From: Thiosocius sp963759055
Lineage (GTDB): Bacteria; Pseudomonadota; Gammaproteobacteria; Chromatiales; Chromatiaceae
NCBI GenBank assembly: GCA_963759055.1
Contig: CAVWYD010000001.1
Span: 1-64,000, forward strand
DNA: 64,000 bases
Direction: 5' to 3'
A program made the position numbers and the translations under genes. The notes under the pieces are model-generated. The model was given only the letters and a program-made list of their open reading frames with translations. It ran no database searches and was not told the DNA's origin. How positions within the stretch are numbered: position 1 is the first letter of the stretch; the number at the start of each line of letters is the position of its first letter. Shown piece by piece: positions 56,936 through 64,000 of this stretch.

Positions 56936-57997
56936 ATGTCGGACTTACACGTCGATACACTCATCCTGGGGCAGGGCATTGCAGGCAGTCTGCTGGCATG
57001 GATGCTGATCCGTAAGGGCCAGAAAGTGTGCGTCATTGACGACGGGCACAAGAGCTCGTCGTCCAGGGTGGCGGCGGGGCTGGTAAATCCGCTGGCCGGC
57101 ATGCGTTTCAACCGCCGTCCGGAAATGGGCGACTGGCAGTGGGCGAGCGACCACTTTTATGCCGGACTGGCCGCGCAGTTCGGCCAGCTATTTTTCCATC
57201 CGCTGCCCATGCTGCGTCTCTTCAGGTCCTCCCAACAGCGGCGATTCCATGCGCGCCGGCTGAGCGATCCGGCCAGTCGGGAGCTGCTGGGCGAGGTCTT
57301 TGAAGCCGGGGACTGCCCCGAGCAAATCAATGCGCCCCAGGGTGGATTTACCCAGCGGCAAACCGGTTATGTCGATCTGCCGTCGCTACTTGGCGCCGTG
57401 CGCAGCTGGCTGCAGGATCTCGATTCCCTGCGCGAGCTGGAGCTCTCCGACGAACAGATCGACCTGGCCGGCGGCCGGATAAAAGCGGCCGGGTTGAACG
57501 CGCAGCGCCTGATTTTCTGCGACGGCGCCAGACTGCGCTTCAATCGCTGGTTCAGATATCTGCCGCTGGCCCCCGACAAGGGTGAAATACTGAACCTGAG
57601 AGTCGACGGTTGGCAGCCCCGGCACATCATCAATGGCGCCCATTGGGTGGTCCCGCTGGAAAACGGCGAACTCCGTCTGGGTGCGACCCACGAGCACCAT
57701 CAGCTCGACGACGAACCGACCCGGGCCGGCGCAAAGGAACTGCTGGCGGGGCTGGATGCCATGCTGCCATCAACGCCTCAGCGAAGAATCCTGCAACACC
57801 AGGCTGGAATCCGTCCTGCAACCAGGGACAGGTATCCTTTGCTAGGTCATCATCCGGAACACCCTCAGCTTTGGGTGTTCAATGGTTTCGGTGCCCGTGG
57901 TGCGCTGACCGTTCCCTGGTATGCCGAGCGCATGACCCGGCAGCTGCTGGAAGGTGTCCCGATTCCAACAGAAGCCGATATCCGGCGATTCGGATGA
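56936..57997 (+). CDS. FAD-dependent oxidoreductase resembling the MnmC oxidase domain
   Basis: This 353-residue DAO-family flavoprotein has an N-terminal dinucleotide site (TLILGQGIAGSLLAWMLI), then SSSRVAAGLVNPLAGMRF. The C-terminal part GIRPATRDRYPLLGHHPEHP, GFGARGALTVPWYAE and GVPIPTEADIRRF follows the pattern of the MnmC(o) domain of E. coli MnmC (ATRDxxPxxG, LGSRG, EPIPMD), the oxidase that turns cmnm5U34 into nm5U34 in tRNA. It overlaps the next gene, a YtqB/MnmM-like methylase, by ATGA. Together they could replace a fused MnmC. The assignment to tRNA modification is an inference; it may instead be a general amine or glycine oxidase. Confidence 0.75.
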   Translation: MSDLHVDTLILGQGIAGSLLAWMLIRKGQKVCVIDDGHKSSSSRVAAGLVNPLAGMRFNRRPEMGDWQWASDHFYAGLAAQFGQLFFHPLPMLRLFRSSQQRRFHARRLSDPASRELLGEVFEAGDCPEQINAPQGGFTQRQTGYVDLPSLLGAVRSWLQDLDSLRELELSDEQIDLAGGRIKAAGLNAQRLIFCDGARLRFNRWFRYLPLAPDKGEILNLRVDGWQPRHIINGAHWVVPLENGELRLGATHEHHQLDDEPTRAGAKELLAGLDAMLPSTPQRRILQHQAGIRPATRDRYPLLGHHPEHPQLWVFNGFGARGALTVPWYAERMTRQLLEGVPIPTEADIRRFG

Positions 57998-58548
57998 AAC
58001 CCTTTCAATCACTGACGGCATTGGCCCAGCAGGCCGTCCGCGAAGTTCTTGGGGATGGCGCGCTGGCCATAGATGCGACCGTCGGCAATGGTCACGATAC
58101 GCTGTTTCTGGCGGGTCGGGTCGCTCCACAAGGCCATGTCATCGGCTTCGACATCCAGCGGCCAGCACTCGAGAAAACGCGCGCCCGGCTCTTCGCAGCC
58201 AGCCTGGAAGCGGCCGCCACGCTGCATTTCTGCGGTCACGAACGAATGCTGGAAAAGATCCCCCACGACTGGTCAGGGCAGGTCTCTGCGGTGATGTTCA
58301 ACCTCGGTTATCTGCCGGGTGGCGACAAGACCCGCATCACCCAGGCGGAAACCACCATCAGCGCACTGAACCAGGCGCTGGCATTGCTGAGTATCGGCGG
58401 ATTGATATCACTGCTGCTGTACCGCGGGCACGCGGGCGCCGAAACGGACGCGGTACTCGGCTGGCTCGATCAGCTGGGCCCGCGCTACCGGATCAGAAGC
58501 CAGGATTCACCGGGGCCCGTGTTTTATCTGATAGAGCGCCTGCGATAA
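57994..58548 (+). CDS. Class I SAM methyltransferase of the YtqB/MnmM family
   Basis: This 184-residue enzyme has the Rossmann SAM motif AIDATVGNGHDTLFLAGRV, then HVIGFDIQRPALEKTRARL, VMFNLGYLPGGDKTRITQAE with the family NLGYLPGGDK signature, and LSIGGLISLLLYRGHAGAE. YtqB (MnmM) methylates nm5s2U34 of tRNA to mnm5s2U34 in bacteria without bifunctional MnmC. Its start codon lies inside the stop of the FAD oxidoreductase, so the two are translated together. The frame is also open upstream through that gene, but that part is a shadow. Older annotations call this family a putative rRNA methylase. Confidence 0.85.
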   Translation: MKPFQSLTALAQQAVREVLGDGALAIDATVGNGHDTLFLAGRVAPQGHVIGFDIQRPALEKTRARLFAASLEAAATLHFCGHERMLEKIPHDWSGQVSAVMFNLGYLPGGDKTRITQAETTISALNQALALLSIGGLISLLLYRGHAGAETDAVLGWLDQLGPRYRIRSQDSPGPVFYLIERLR

Positions 58549-58563
58549 TCCTGAGGCCGCCGC

Positions 58564-59271
58564 TCATTGCCGACGGTGCAACTCGTAGCTCACCGTACTG
58601 GTGCCGTCGCTGGTGCCGCGTGTAAAGGTCCAGCCGTCTTGCAGTGGCAGATCGAGACGGCCTTCGGGCGGCAGTGAGGCCACCTCACGCACGCGCGCCA
58701 CCCTCCGCATCCCGTCGACCCTGGTCTCTGCATCCTGGCGCTTTCCCAGGACCTGCTTGCCACGCTCGGCAACTGCAAACCAGTTGTCCGCGATCGGATT
58801 TTCGGTCACGCACTCATAGGTGACGGCCAGGTAGTTGCCCGGCGATTCGTACCCAGGCTGCAGCAGAATCCGGCCGTCGCGCAGCTCGCCGGCAACCGGG
58901 AAAGCGGCAAACCGCACACGCGGCGTTTCGTGCAGCGCGAGATTGCTGTCGAGGTAGGTACCATCCACCTGGCTGCAGGCAAACCAGCCCGGCGGACGCG
59001 ACAGCGTCTCCTCGTTGCCAAGCCAGCGCGCACTGCCACTGCCGAGTCCGTATTCTCCCTGCCGGACCTCGAACTCGATCACCACTTCCCAGGGGATTCG
59101 AATACCGCCGCTGAACCGCGGCTCACCGAAAAGGAAAGTCTGCTGACCCTCAATGGTCAATCGCCAGGCACCATCGCCCACCGCCACGGCCGCATGGGGT
59201 GCCGAAACCGCTAGAAAGGCAAGCGCCGCGGCGAGCCGCCGGGCCATGCTCAACATCCTGAACCTGGCCAT
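58564..59271 (-). CDS. Unknown secreted protein
   Basis: I do not recognise this protein. From ATG 59271 it has 235 residues and a likely signal peptide (MARRLAAALAFLAVSAPHAA, cleavage near AVA-VGDG). The mature part is rich in beta-prone stretches and has two cysteines (WFACSQVDGTY, VTYECVTENP) that may form a disulfide, plus GKQVLGKRQDAETRVDGMRR. A longer open frame reaches 59412, but the extra residues look non-coding. It is convergent with the mnmM-like gene and divergent from dabB by 164 bases. Confidence 0.65.
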   Translation of the reverse strand: MARFRMLSMARRLAAALAFLAVSAPHAAVAVGDGAWRLTIEGQQTFLFGEPRFSGGIRIPWEVVIEFEVRQGEYGLGSGSARWLGNEETLSRPPGWFACSQVDGTYLDSNLALHETPRVRFAAFPVAGELRDGRILLQPGYESPGNYLAVTYECVTENPIADNWFAVAERGKQVLGKRQDAETRVDGMRRVARVREVASLPPEGRLDLPLQDGWTFTRGTSDGTSTVSYELHRRQ

Positions 59272-59363
59272 GCCAGACCATCCCCATACGCCGCGATTTC
59301 CGATTCCGTGTTCGCCATGTGATAAGCTAACGCCGTAACATGTCATGTCGGCAGTAACCCGAA

Positions 59364-59391
59364 TTGACCCCATAGCACTGAAGTGTACTCT
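59364..59391 (+). promoter_or_regulatory. Promoter candidate for the DAB operon
   Basis: TTGACC with a 16-base spacer and TACTCT lies 45 bases before the dabB ATG; the -35 is good, the -10 weak. A GGCAGGG just before the ATG can serve as ribosome site. No operator is recognised. Confidence 0.35.
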
Positions 59392-59435
59392 CCTGGGAAT
59401 AAACACCGGCAACCGCAGCTGATCCGGCGGCAGGG

Positions 59436-61124
59436 ATGAACATCACAGATCAGTTTGTCCTGCTCCTCCCGTCACTGCCACTCGCGTCGGCATTGCTCAC
59501 CCATCTTTCGAGTGGGCCGATGGGGCGCAACGTCTCCCGCATCAGCATCGCCAGCGGCACGGTTTCCTTCCTGGTCGCCGCGATCCTGTTGGGCCTGGTG
59601 CTGTCCGGCCAGGAGGTCGCGTCTGTAGCCATAGGCGACTCGTGGGGCAGCCTGATCTTCGATCCCCTGAGCGTGTTGATGGGCCTGCTGATTGCCGGCA
59701 TCAGCCTGTTGGTGCGGATCTACTCGGTGCGTTACATGGCCGAAGAGGAAGGTTACGGCCGCTTCTTCGTGCTGCTCGATCTGATGACGGCCGCCCTGCT
59801 GATCATGGTAGCGGCTGCAGACCTGGTCACGCTGCTGGTTTCCTGGCATCTGATCGGCGTGCTGCTCTATTTCCTGCTGGGCCACGATACCCGCAGCAAG
59901 TCGGCGTACCGCTACGGATTCTGGACATTCATCACCTACCGCTTTGGTGACCTTCCCCTGGTGCTGGCCGCCGCGGTGCTCTTCCATACCTTTCATACCT
60001 GGTCGCTGCCCGAGATCTTCACGGCACTGGCCGCGAATCCGGACACCAAGACCTTTTTCAACCTCCCGGTATCCGAGGCGGTCGGCGCGCTGATCGCGAT
60101 GTCGGCCTTTGCCCGTTCAGCACAGTTTCTGCTACACACCTGGTTGCCTTACACGATGGACGGCCCAACGCCTGTGTCGGCGCTGATGCATGCGGGCATC
60201 GTCAACGCGGGCGGTTTCCTGATCAACCGCTTCGCGCCGGTTTTCGCCTACACGGACAACGTCTTGCACTGGGTGTTCATCGTCGGCCTGTTTACCGCGG
60301 TGATCGGCTCGGTGCTGATGCTCAGCCAGCACGACATCAAGAAATCCCTCGGCTATTCCACGATGGGGCAGATGGGCTTCATGATCATGGAATGCGGCGT
60401 GGGGGCCTTCTCGCTGGCGATATTCCACCTGATTGCCCACGGCCTGTTCAAGGGGACCCTGTTCCTGAGCGCCGGCGGCATCATCGGCGAGGCACGGCAT
60501 GACGATGGGGTGCCGAAGGACGATCTCTACACCTTCATCGTCGAGCGGCGACCGGCCCGCAACCGCCAGCCCTGGCTGCTGATGGCGGCGATCACCCTGG
60601 CGATACCGGTCGCGGTCCTGCTGTTGTCGCACCTGCTGGTCGCGCCAAATCTGTTCCAGAAACAGGGCGCTATCATCCTGCTGTTCTTCGGCTGGGTAAC
60701 CGGCGCACAATTGCTGTTCGCCACCTACAATATGCGCTCGGAAAACCCCTGGAGGCTGGTGACGCTGATCGTCTTTTCGTTCATCGTCGTGGTGATCGGC
60801 TACACCCTCATCAGCCATGCGTTCGATGTCTTCCTGTACCCGGATCCCGACTTCGGGACCAAGCTCTACCGGGCGGCCGGCATCGAATTCAGCTGGTTCG
60901 TGATCCTCGTGGTGTTTGCCAGCGCAGTGATCGTGCTCGGCTGGCTGCGGGCCTACTACACGGAACGCAGCCAGCGCGGGAAATGGCGCTCACCAGGCCA
61001 CTGGTGGCGAAATTTCTACGCCCTGGTCTGGCGTGAGTTCCATATCCTGGACATCTATACCGGGCTGACCCGCGGCCTGTTGGCGGCCTCGGCCCGGGTA
61101 AACGTCTGGTTGAGGTGGGGCTGA
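59436..61124 (+). CDS. dabB: DabB-type proton-conducting membrane subunit (NuoL-like)
   Basis: DabB is the NuoL-like membrane partner of DabA; the complex is thought to use the proton gradient to drive one-way CO2 hydration and so accumulate bicarbonate. It has 562 residues and about 14-16 spans. The proton-antiporter core is clear: TYRFGDLPLVLAAAVLFHTF, ARSAQFLLHTWLPYTMDGPT, PVSALMHAGIVNAGGFLINR, SLGYSTMGQMGFMIMECGVG, AHGLFKGTLFLSAGG. Compared with NuoL, the TM5 Glu is His138 (SWHLIG) and the TM7 Lys is Arg227 (ARSAQ). It overlaps the next gene by one base (TGATG). Linkage to dabA makes the role secure. Confidence 0.9.
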   Translation: MNITDQFVLLLPSLPLASALLTHLSSGPMGRNVSRISIASGTVSFLVAAILLGLVLSGQEVASVAIGDSWGSLIFDPLSVLMGLLIAGISLLVRIYSVRYMAEEEGYGRFFVLLDLMTAALLIMVAAADLVTLLVSWHLIGVLLYFLLGHDTRSKSAYRYGFWTFITYRFGDLPLVLAAAVLFHTFHTWSLPEIFTALAANPDTKTFFNLPVSEAVGALIAMSAFARSAQFLLHTWLPYTMDGPTPVSALMHAGIVNAGGFLINRFAPVFAYTDNVLHWVFIVGLFTAVIGSVLMLSQHDIKKSLGYSTMGQMGFMIMECGVGAFSLAIFHLIAHGLFKGTLFLSAGGIIGEARHDDGVPKDDLYTFIVERRPARNRQPWLLMAAITLAIPVAVLLLSHLLVAPNLFQKQGAIILLFFGWVTGAQLLFATYNMRSENPWRLVTLIVFSFIVVVIGYTLISHAFDVFLYPDPDFGTKLYRAAGIEFSWFVILVVFASAVIVLGWLRAYYTERSQRGKWRSPGHWWRNFYALVWREFHILDIYTGLTRGLLAASARVNVWLRWG

Positions 61125-61873
61125 TGACGGCACTCGGTCTTCTGCTCATCGGTATCTTCCTGCCGCTGTTTCCGTTCAGCATGGCGTTCAATGCCGTGCT
61201 CGAACGTGTGACGCAGCCACTGCTGCGGTCGGCGCTGCTGCTGGCATGGCCGCAGGTCGGCCTGTGGGCGCTGTCGATGCAGACGGCAGAGGTTCCCTCC
61301 TGGCTGCTCGTATGGGCGTTGGCAACGTCACTGCTGTACGCCTTCCGACTGCTGGCGATGCGTGAAATCGGGCGCTGGACCGGGTTCCTGGCGACATCTG
61401 CCTGGGCGCTGCTGTGGCTGCCGACCTACGCCGGCATACCGCCCTCGCAGCTTTGGACCTTCGCCGCGGGATTCAGCCTGCCGTTGGTCTTCCTGACCCT
61501 GTTGGCGCAGGTTCTGGAGCACCATTTCGGGGCCGCGTATACCGGCCTCTACGGCGGACTGGCACGGCGCATGCCACGCTTTTCCGGGGTGCTGGTGATC
61601 AGCGTGCTGGCGGCAACCGCGACACCGATATTCCCGACCTTCTTCGCGATGCTGCATGCCCTGATCGTTTCGCAGCCGGTGCCCGCCATCGTGTTGACCG
61701 GGATATGGCTGATCTGGAGCTGGGCCGCCGCGCGCCTGCTGCAGGGACTGATCGTCGGACCGGCCGAACCAAGCCCTGAGTTGGATCTCCCCATCGCCAC
61801 CACCTGGGGCTACGCGGCCGGGCTCGCCGGGCTCGTCGTCGCCGGCCTGATCCTGACCGGGAGTCGCTTATGA
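61124..61873 (+). CDS. NuoM-C-terminus-like membrane protein in the DAB operon
   Basis: This is a hydrophobic protein of 249 residues with about eight predicted spans. The segment VLEHHFGAAYTGLYGGLARR, followed by MPRFSGVLVISVLAATATPI and a span ending ARLLQGLIVGP, resembles the C-terminal half of NuoM (YGGL..xMPR...LP..FxGEF). The N-terminal proton-channel half of NuoM is absent, and the TM12 Glu region is replaced (TPIFPTFFAM). The start ATG 61124 overlaps the dabB stop, and its own stop overlaps the dabA ATG, so the three genes are tightly coupled. A structural or regulatory third subunit is likely; the function is unknown. Confidence 0.72.
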   Translation: MTALGLLLIGIFLPLFPFSMAFNAVLERVTQPLLRSALLLAWPQVGLWALSMQTAEVPSWLLVWALATSLLYAFRLLAMREIGRWTGFLATSAWALLWLPTYAGIPPSQLWTFAAGFSLPLVFLTLLAQVLEHHFGAAYTGLYGGLARRMPRFSGVLVISVLAATATPIFPTFFAMLHALIVSQPVPAIVLTGIWLIWSWAAARLLQGLIVGPAEPSPELDLPIATTWGYAAGLAGLVVAGLILTGSRL

Positions 61874-64000
61874 GCATCGCGCTCGGCCTGCGCCTGAAGA
61901 TCCGCGCGATGATCCACGTCGCCGCTGAACCGATCCCGTTCTTCTGGCCGATGCGTACCTTTATCCACCACAACCCGCTGCACGGTCTGGAACACCTCCC
62001 TTTCCAGGAGGCCGCCCTCCAGGGCGCAGAAACTCTTCCATGGCCGGGCCTTCCTCCCGCGCCGGACCTACCAGGGGTATCTTGCGGAAGGCAAGGTCGA
62101 CCGGCAGGCGCTAGGGAACGCAGTCGCACGTTTCCTGGAGTCGCACGAAGGCATCGGGGGGATCGATCTGCAGCACTGGCTCATGGTCCTGCTGACGGAA
62201 GTCCGCGAGGCCGTCACCCAGCCGCGCATCCTGGCCGAGATCGCGGATATCCATGCGACCCTGCACGATCGGGCGCCGGTCGGCACCACCGCACCGGAGG
62301 TCCTGCAGCACTATCTGCATGACAGGCTGCTCGCCGACCGCCCTCTCTACGAGGCCGTCGATGCCCTTTACGGCACAGAGATCGGGGCAGAACTCGACGA
62401 GCTGATGATCAAGAGCTGCCTGGACTTCTTCGACGAAGGCCAGTCGGTATGGGAGATGCCGGGTCGCGAGAACGGCCTGTTTGCCGCCTGGCGCGACATG
62501 GCCAATCGCAATGTGCCCTTCTACCTGCACGGCCTGCACGTCAGCCGCATCCTGGAACAGGACGAACGACCGGAGGGGGTCATCGCCTACGTCCTCGAGC
62601 AGTTTGGCGTACACAGTGATCGCTGGATCAACTACTTCACCCACGAACTGGCCCGCCTGCATGGTTGGGCCGGCTTCGTGAAATGGCGCTCCAGCGCCAA
62701 ACGCTATTACTGGGCCGAACGTTTTCCGGCAGACCTGGTGGACTTCGTTGCGATCCGGCTGGCCATGGCGCTCGCGCTGCTGCGCAAAGACGGCCGCCAG
62801 GACCGCCCCTGGACCACCGCCACCATCGACGAAGCGATCAAAAAGCGGACGGCGGAGATCTTCCTCCGCCACGAACTGCATGCCGGCCTGGTGCTGCCGG
62901 CGATGGCCCACAAGGTGGACCAGGCCTTGCTGCGTGGCAAGGACGCGGTCATCCAGCGCACCTGCGACGAATACCTCGTACAGAAGACGCACCACGAGGC
63001 CCAGGGGCAAGGCAGGCGCCTGCTTGCCCTGGCAGAGATCGCCGATTCCCACGACGCGCTGTTGCGGCTTTCCGAGCAGGAACTCGCCCAGTTGCTCGGG
63101 ACCATCCGGACCTTCGAGCACCAGGAGGGAATGGTCTGGCTGCAGGCGATGGAGGCCCAGGCGATCAACCGGCTTTTACCCGGCCTCGATACCTCTCCGG
63201 TAGCGGTTCGCGAAAAACGGCCCTTTGCCCAGGCCCTGTTCTGTATCGACACCCGTTCCGAGCGCATACGGCGACAACTCGAAGATGTCGGCGACTACCA
63301 GACCTTCGGGATAGCCGGTTTCTTCGGTGTACCGGTCAGTTTCATGGAACTGGGCAAGGGCAGCGAGACACACCTGTGCCCGGTGATTCTCACGCCCAAG
63401 AACCTGGTCCCGGAGATCACCGCCGCGACCCGTCAGGACGATGCCGCGGTCACCGCGCTGGAAAAGGCGATGCACGAGCTCAAGGAGTCGGTACTGACAC
63501 CTTTCGTGACCGTCGAGGCGATCGGGCTGCTGTTCGGTTTTGACATGATCGGCAAGACCATCGCGCCGCAGACCTACAACCGCTGGCGCAAACGTCTGCA
63601 CCCGGAAAAACCCTTCAGCCGACTGCTGCTGGACAAGCTGAGCCGGGAACAGGCGGATTCGATCATTCGCGCCGTGCAACGGACGGTCATCGTCAAGGCC
63701 CTGGAACAGGAGTTCGGGCTGTCACCCGAACAGGTGACCGACGACATGATCCGCTCCCTGCGCGAGTCGGCACTCGGTCACCAGCCCACACCGGCCAACT
63801 GCGCGGATGCCATGGGCCTGAATGCCGAGCAGGCCGCGGCCTTCATCGAGCGTCTGCGCACCGCCTATCGCATCGACGATGCTTTCGCCCACCAGCAACT
63901 CGAACGCCTTGGGCGTATCGGTTTCACGGTGGACGAGCAGGTCAATTACGTGACCCAGGCCCTGAATTCGATCGGCCTGACCGAGCAGTTCTCGCGCTTC
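61870..64000 (+). CDS. dabA: DabA inorganic carbon transporter subunit (DUF2309), frameshifted and cut by the window end
   Basis: DabA is the peripheral, carbonic-anhydrase-like zinc subunit of the DAB complex. The start ATG 61870 gives an N-terminus with FFWPMRTFIHHNPLHGLEHL. An extra A in the AAA at 62030-62032 breaks the frame: removing it gives FQEAALQGAELFHGRAFLPR and one continuous frame from 62033 to the window end, about 710 residues so far. ALFCIDTRSERIRRQLE (Cys458, Asp460) is the first half of the metal site; the second half (His and Cys in the GH...CGACGG region) is not in the window. This long form belongs with the large DUF2309 proteins. Confidence 0.92.

Overview
The window is about 64 kb of GC-rich chromosome from a gammaproteobacterium that most likely fixes CO2. 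Gene content and order (dcw division cluster, pil cluster with coaE-zapD-yacG, rsmI/lpoA/yraN/diaA/dolP block, rnpB upstream of mraZ) are gammaproteobacterial. Phosphoribulokinase and a DAB-type inorganic-carbon uptake operon point to Calvin-cycle chemolithoautotrophy. NhaD suggests a saline or sodium-rich habitat. A Chromatiales-like sulfur oxidizer would fit, but no sulfur-oxidation gene is in the window and the taxon is an inference.

Layout. 1-5.2 kb: the end of bamD (+), then a minus-strand block of sucC, sucD, nadE and glnB, with CGCAAAG/CGCAGAG-type repeats on both sides of sucD. 5.2-15.2 kb (+): pilS-pilR, a sigma-54 promoter, two pilin genes with broken reading frames, pilB-pilC-pilD, coaE, zapD, yacG. 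15.2-21.9 kb (-): an unknown membrane-anchored protein, a Nudix/ThiE-like fusion, argJ, secA and an M23 peptidase, with 7-bp tandem repeats around argJ. dciA (+) stands alone at 22.0 kb. 22.5-41.4 kb (-): the division and wall cluster mraZ-rsmH-ftsL-ftsI-murE-murF-mraY-murD-ftsW-murG-murC-(50-codon ORF)-murB-ddl-ftsQ-ftsA-ftsZ-lpxC. A clear promoter and MraZ-type operator precede mraZ. 41.7-43.0 kb (-): rnpB and rsmI. 43.0-49.6 kb (+): lpoA, yraN, diaA, dolP, a GlcD-type oxidase and nhaD. 49.6-51.3 kb (-): purK-purE. 51.9-53.9 kb (+): prk and a FIST-domain protein. 54.0-55.9 kb (-): dxs. 56.1-58.5 kb (+): an acyltransferase, then an overlapping pair that looks like a split MnmC (FAD oxidase plus MnmM/YtqB-like methylase). 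58.6-59.3 kb (-): an unknown secreted protein. 59.4 kb to the end (+): dabB, a NuoM-C-terminus-like membrane gene, and dabA, cut by the window edge.

How the genes work together. The dcw genes make the wall precursor from UDP-MurNAc to lipid II and assemble the Z-ring; lpoA, ftsI, M23 and lpxC add synthase control, septal cross-linking, hydrolysis and lipid A. pilSR with the sigma-54 site should drive pilin expression. The DAB genes bring in inorganic carbon, and PRK makes ribulose 1,5-bisphosphate for Rubisco, which lies elsewhere.

Sequence quality. Several genes that should be intact, including secA, ftsI, argJ and dabA, carry apparent single-base insertions. In each case removing one base restores the family sequence. 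I read these mainly as sequence or assembly errors rather than gene decay. The most interesting biology is the three-gene DAB operon with a NuoM-like middle gene, the split MnmC-like pair, and the small coupled ORF between murC and murB.
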